Shown: positions 61,524-64,000 of the stretch, piece after piece
Layout: the number at the start of each line of letters is the position of its first letter
Numbering within the stretch: position 1 is the first letter of the stretch
Source of the DNA: Eubacteriales bacterium
Lineage (GTDB): Bacteria; Bacillota; Clostridia; Lachnospirales; Lachnospiraceae
Direction of reading: 5' to 3'
DNA length: 64,000 nt
NCBI GenBank assembly: GCA_030536555.1
Contig: JAUNPU010000005.1
Span: 108,021 to 172,020 of the forward strand
Program-made: the position numbers and the translations under genes
Notes under the pieces: generated by a model
What the model saw: the letters and a program-made list of their open reading frames with translations, nothing else
Database searches by the model: none
Told to the model about the DNA's origin: nothing

Positions 61524-62624
61524 ATGGAGGACTGCACCTTTGGCTTTATCGGCTTCGGGCTGATCGGCGGCTCCATCGCCAAGGGCATCAAGCGTGCCAT
61601 GCCGGATGCCCGGATCATGGCCTACATGCGCACCCGCTCAAAACTGGAGCAGGCTGAGAAGGACGGCATCGTGGACTTGATTTTAGACGGCGTGAACGAA
61701 TCGCTCCGGGAGTGTGACATCGTATTTCTGTGTACGCCTGTGGAATACAACGCCCAGTATCTGTCCGCTCTCCGGTCATTCGTAAAGCCCGGCGCCATCA
61801 TCACCGATGTGGGCAGCACCAAGACCAACATCCATGAGGCGGTGACGGCACTGGATATGGAAGCCTGCTTCGTGGGCGGTCATCCCATGGCAGGTTCGGA
61901 AAAGACAGGCTACGAACATGCCACCGACCATCTTCTGGAAAATGCCTACTATATTATCACCCCCACCGCTGCAACCGCCGAGAAGGACGTGGAGCGGATG
62001 GTGGCGGTGGCGAAGCTGATCGGTGCCATCCCCATCGTGCTGGATTACCGGGAGCATGACCGGATCGTGGCTGCCATCAGCCATCTGCCCCACCTGATTG
62101 CATCCAGTCTGGTGAATCTGGTGCAGGATTCGGACAATCAGCAGCAGCTGATGAAGCGTCTTGCCGCAGGAGGCTTCAAGGACATCACCCGCATTGCCTC
62201 CTCCTCCCCGGAGATGTGGGAGCAGATCTGCATGACCAACACCGGCAATATCATCGATATGATGGAAAGCTATATCGCTTCGCTTCAGGATATTTTGCAG
62301 GAGCTGCGTCAGAAGGACGGCTCTGCCATCCATCAGCTTTTTGACACCTCCCGCACCTACCGCAATTCCATTTCCGACGCTTCCCGCGGTTCCGTAACGC
62401 CGGAATACAGCTTCACCGTGGACGTGGTGGACGAGCCGGGTGCGATTTCCACGCTGGCGGTTATCTTAAGTGCCCGCGGCATCAGCATCAGCAATATCGG
62501 CATCAACCACAACCGGGAGCACGGAGAAGGGGCTCTGAAGATTACCTTCTATGACGAGGCTTCCATGAACGCCGCCTGGGCGCAGCTTAAGAAATACAAT
62601 TACGAACTGATCAAGACACAATAA
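61524..62624 (+). CDS. tyrA: Prephenate dehydrogenase with C-terminal ACT domain
   Basis: A 366-residue enzyme converting prephenate to 4-hydroxyphenylpyruvate with NAD(P). The Rossmann motif GFGLIGGS (10-17), the GGHPMAGSEKTGYEHA block and the helical dimer domain with HLPHLIASSLV are in place. The last 75 residues (YSFTVDVVDEPGAISTLAVI) are an ACT domain, probably binding Tyr as feedback inhibitor. The start at 61524 has AGGAAGGAG within the end of aroF; the earlier frame (61479) overlaps aroF and is not used. Second gene of the operon. Confidence 0.95.
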   Translation: MEDCTFGFIGFGLIGGSIAKGIKRAMPDARIMAYMRTRSKLEQAEKDGIVDLILDGVNESLRECDIVFLCTPVEYNAQYLSALRSFVKPGAIITDVGSTKTNIHEAVTALDMEACFVGGHPMAGSEKTGYEHATDHLLENAYYIITPTAATAEKDVERMVAVAKLIGAIPIVLDYREHDRIVAAISHLPHLIASSLVNLVQDSDNQQQLMKRLAAGGFKDITRIASSSPEMWEQICMTNTGNIIDMMESYIASLQDILQELRQKDGSAIHQLFDTSRTYRNSISDASRGSVTPEYSFTVDVVDEPGAISTLAVILSARGISISNIGINHNREHGEGALKITFYDEASMNAAWAQLKKYNYELIKTQ

Positions 62625-62638
62625 CAGGAGTATTTACC

Positions 62639-63913
62639 ATGAAATTCACAAAATGCAGCGGCTTACAAGGGGAATTGACCATTCCGGGAGACAAGTCCGT
62701 CTCCCACCGGAGCGTAATGTTCGGCGCGATCGCAAAAGGGACCACCGAGATTCATCATTTCCTCCAGGGAGCGGACTGTCTCTCTACCATCGCCTGCTTC
62801 CGGAGTATGGGCGTGAACATTGAAAATAACGGCGACACCGTACTGGTCCACGGCAACGGCCTGCACGGCTTAAAGCAGCCGGAAGCTGTGCTGGACTGCG
62901 GCAACAGCGGCACTACTACAAGGCTGATTTCCGGCATCCTGTCGGCACAGGACTTTCCTGTGACCCTGACCGGCGACGCTTCCATCCAGAAGCGCCCCAT
63001 GAAGCGCATCATCGACCCGCTCTCTCAGATGGGCGCACAGATCCGCAGTCTGCGTGACAACGGCTGCGCCCCCCTTGCGATTACCGGAAGTCCTCTCCAC
63101 GGCATCCACTACCAGTCTCCGGTGGCTTCCGCGCAGGTAAAGTCAGCCATCCTGCTGGCCGGTCTCTACGCGGACGGCGAGACCCGGGTAACCGAACCCT
63201 ATGTATCCCGCAACCACTCAGAGCTGATGCTCTCCTGCTTCGGCGCGGATGTCCATACAGAAGATACCACCGCCATCATCCGCCCGGCTGATGAACTGTT
63301 CGGACAGAAGGTGCTGGTTCCCGGCGACATCTCCTCCGCCGCCTTCTTCCTGGCTGCTGGACTGATGATTCCGGATTCTGAGATTCTGATCCGCAATGTG
63401 GGCATCAACCCCACCCGCGACGGCATGATCCATGTGTGCAGAGCCATGGGCGCGGACCTTACGCTGATGAATGTAAAGGAGGACGGAGAGCCTACTGCCG
63501 ATATTCTGGTAAGAAGCAGCACTCTCCACGGAACCACCATCGGCGGAGCCATCATCCCGACCCTGATCGACGAGCTTCCCATGATTGCCGCCATGGCATG
63601 CTTTGCGGAAGGCGAGACTGTCATCCGGGATGCCGCAGAGCTGAAGGTCAAGGAGTCCAACCGTATCGAAGTCATGGTCCGCAATCTGACTGCCATGGGT
63701 GCTGATGTGGAGGAAACTGAAGACGGCATGATCATCCGCGGCGGCAGACCTCTTCACGGCGCAGTGATCGACAGCAGGCTGGACCACCGCATCGCCATGA
63801 CATTTGCCGTCACCGGCTGCTGCGCAGAGGGCGAGACGGAGATTCTGGGGGCGGAGTGCGTGAACATCTCCTACCCGGGATTCTATGAGGAACTGGGACG
63901 GTTGATGAAGTAA
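62639..63913 (+). CDS. aroA: 3-phosphoshikimate 1-carboxyvinyltransferase (EPSP synthase)
   Basis: A 424-residue enzyme transferring enolpyruvate to shikimate 3-phosphate. Characteristic parts: PGDKSVSHRSVMFGAIAKGT at the N-terminus, LDCGNSGTTTRLISG with the phosphate loop, PVASAQVKSAILLAGL, and the C-terminal LKVKESNRI and DHRIAMTFAV motifs. It follows tyrA by 14 bases with AGGAG. Length is complete, ending EELGRLMK. Other shikimate genes are not visible; the operon may end at the hairpins that follow. Confidence 0.98.
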   Translation: MKFTKCSGLQGELTIPGDKSVSHRSVMFGAIAKGTTEIHHFLQGADCLSTIACFRSMGVNIENNGDTVLVHGNGLHGLKQPEAVLDCGNSGTTTRLISGILSAQDFPVTLTGDASIQKRPMKRIIDPLSQMGAQIRSLRDNGCAPLAITGSPLHGIHYQSPVASAQVKSAILLAGLYADGETRVTEPYVSRNHSELMLSCFGADVHTEDTTAIIRPADELFGQKVLVPGDISSAAFFLAAGLMIPDSEILIRNVGINPTRDGMIHVCRAMGADLTLMNVKEDGEPTADILVRSSTLHGTTIGGAIIPTLIDELPMIAAMACFAEGETVIRDAAELKVKESNRIEVMVRNLTAMGADVEETEDGMIIRGGRPLHGAVIDSRLDHRIAMTFAVTGCCAEGETEILGAECVNISYPGFYEELGRLMK

Positions 63914-63954
63914 GAAGTTATGAGGTTGCTCGCCCGCCTGACTCCTAGTCAAGA

Positions 63955-63996
63955 CCACCGGCTTAGCCGGTGGCTTGTTCTGCCCCTATAAGGGGC
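63955..63996. terminator. Two adjacent hairpins behind aroA (terminator pair or IS200/IS605-like end)
   Basis: CCACCGGC-TTA-GCCGGTGG (63955-63973) and GCCCCT-ATA-AGGGGC (63982-63996) are perfect stems nine bases apart. The second could act as a terminator, but no T run is visible before the window ends. The first stem, with its CTAGTCAAGA flank, resembles subterminal palindromes of IS200/IS605-type elements and TnpB guide RNAs, so an element may start just beyond the edge. Confidence 0.45.
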
Positions 63997-64000
63997 TGTT

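Overview
The window looks like a chromosomal piece of a Gram-positive anaerobic Clostridia genome, most likely family Lachnospiraceae. This rests on a one-gene pyruvate:ferredoxin oxidoreductase, a T-box leader on leuS, AGGAGG-type ribosome binding sites, VanW and L,D-transpeptidase cell-wall proteins, a giant LPxTG-anchored Cna-B protein and a Cys-rich (chorion class HCB-like) mini-protein. No tRNA, rRNA or CRISPR array was seen.

Layout. 1-5710: a five-gene minus-strand operon (two MalY/PatB C-S lyases, M20 amidohydrolase, YfcC-type carrier, RidA) with a divergent XRE regulator, suited to taking apart N-acyl amino acids or cysteine S-conjugates and quenching the enamine product. 5856-6824: a flavin split-barrel protein and a divergent HxlR regulator with a clear inverted-repeat operator. 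6882-11583: APC permease and two tandem enolase-superfamily enzymes with a divergent GntR/FadR-type regulator; an octamer repeat lies between them. 11693-13985: a recent tandem duplication of an Rpn/PD-(D/E)XK-like gene together with its promoter and a leader terminator hairpin. 14067-17681: coiled-coil protein, nucleoside deaminase, alpha/beta hydrolase, MerR-type regulator and an unknown protein. 18016-21552: nifJ with a structured leader. 21820-29196: VanW protein, P1 peptidase, AI-2E family exporter, small proteins and an L,D-transpeptidase. 29197-29963: a gene-free block built of several kinds of repeats. 29964-32709: leuS and its T-box.

32777-44097 is the most unusual part: nine minus-strand genes in two tightly packed units. 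They encode a metallophosphoesterase, two unknown proteins, a 1204-residue kinase-STAND NTPase-leucine-rich-repeat fusion, an SPFH-like protein, a four-helix membrane protein, a HerA/VirB4-like ATPase with a Cys cluster, an acidic protein and a membrane-anchored protein. By eye it is more A+T rich than its neighbours. The architecture suggests an NLR-like sensing or conflict (possibly anti-phage) system, which is an inference.

44361-48586: an anchored protein of unknown function, a CPBP intramembrane protease and an EF-G-like GTPase. 48782-60241: a 3819-residue sortase-anchored Cna-B repeat protein. 60509-63913: the aromatic pathway genes aroF-tyrA-aroA in one operon. The last 60 bases hold two hairpins that resemble either a terminator pair or the end of an IS200/IS605 element.
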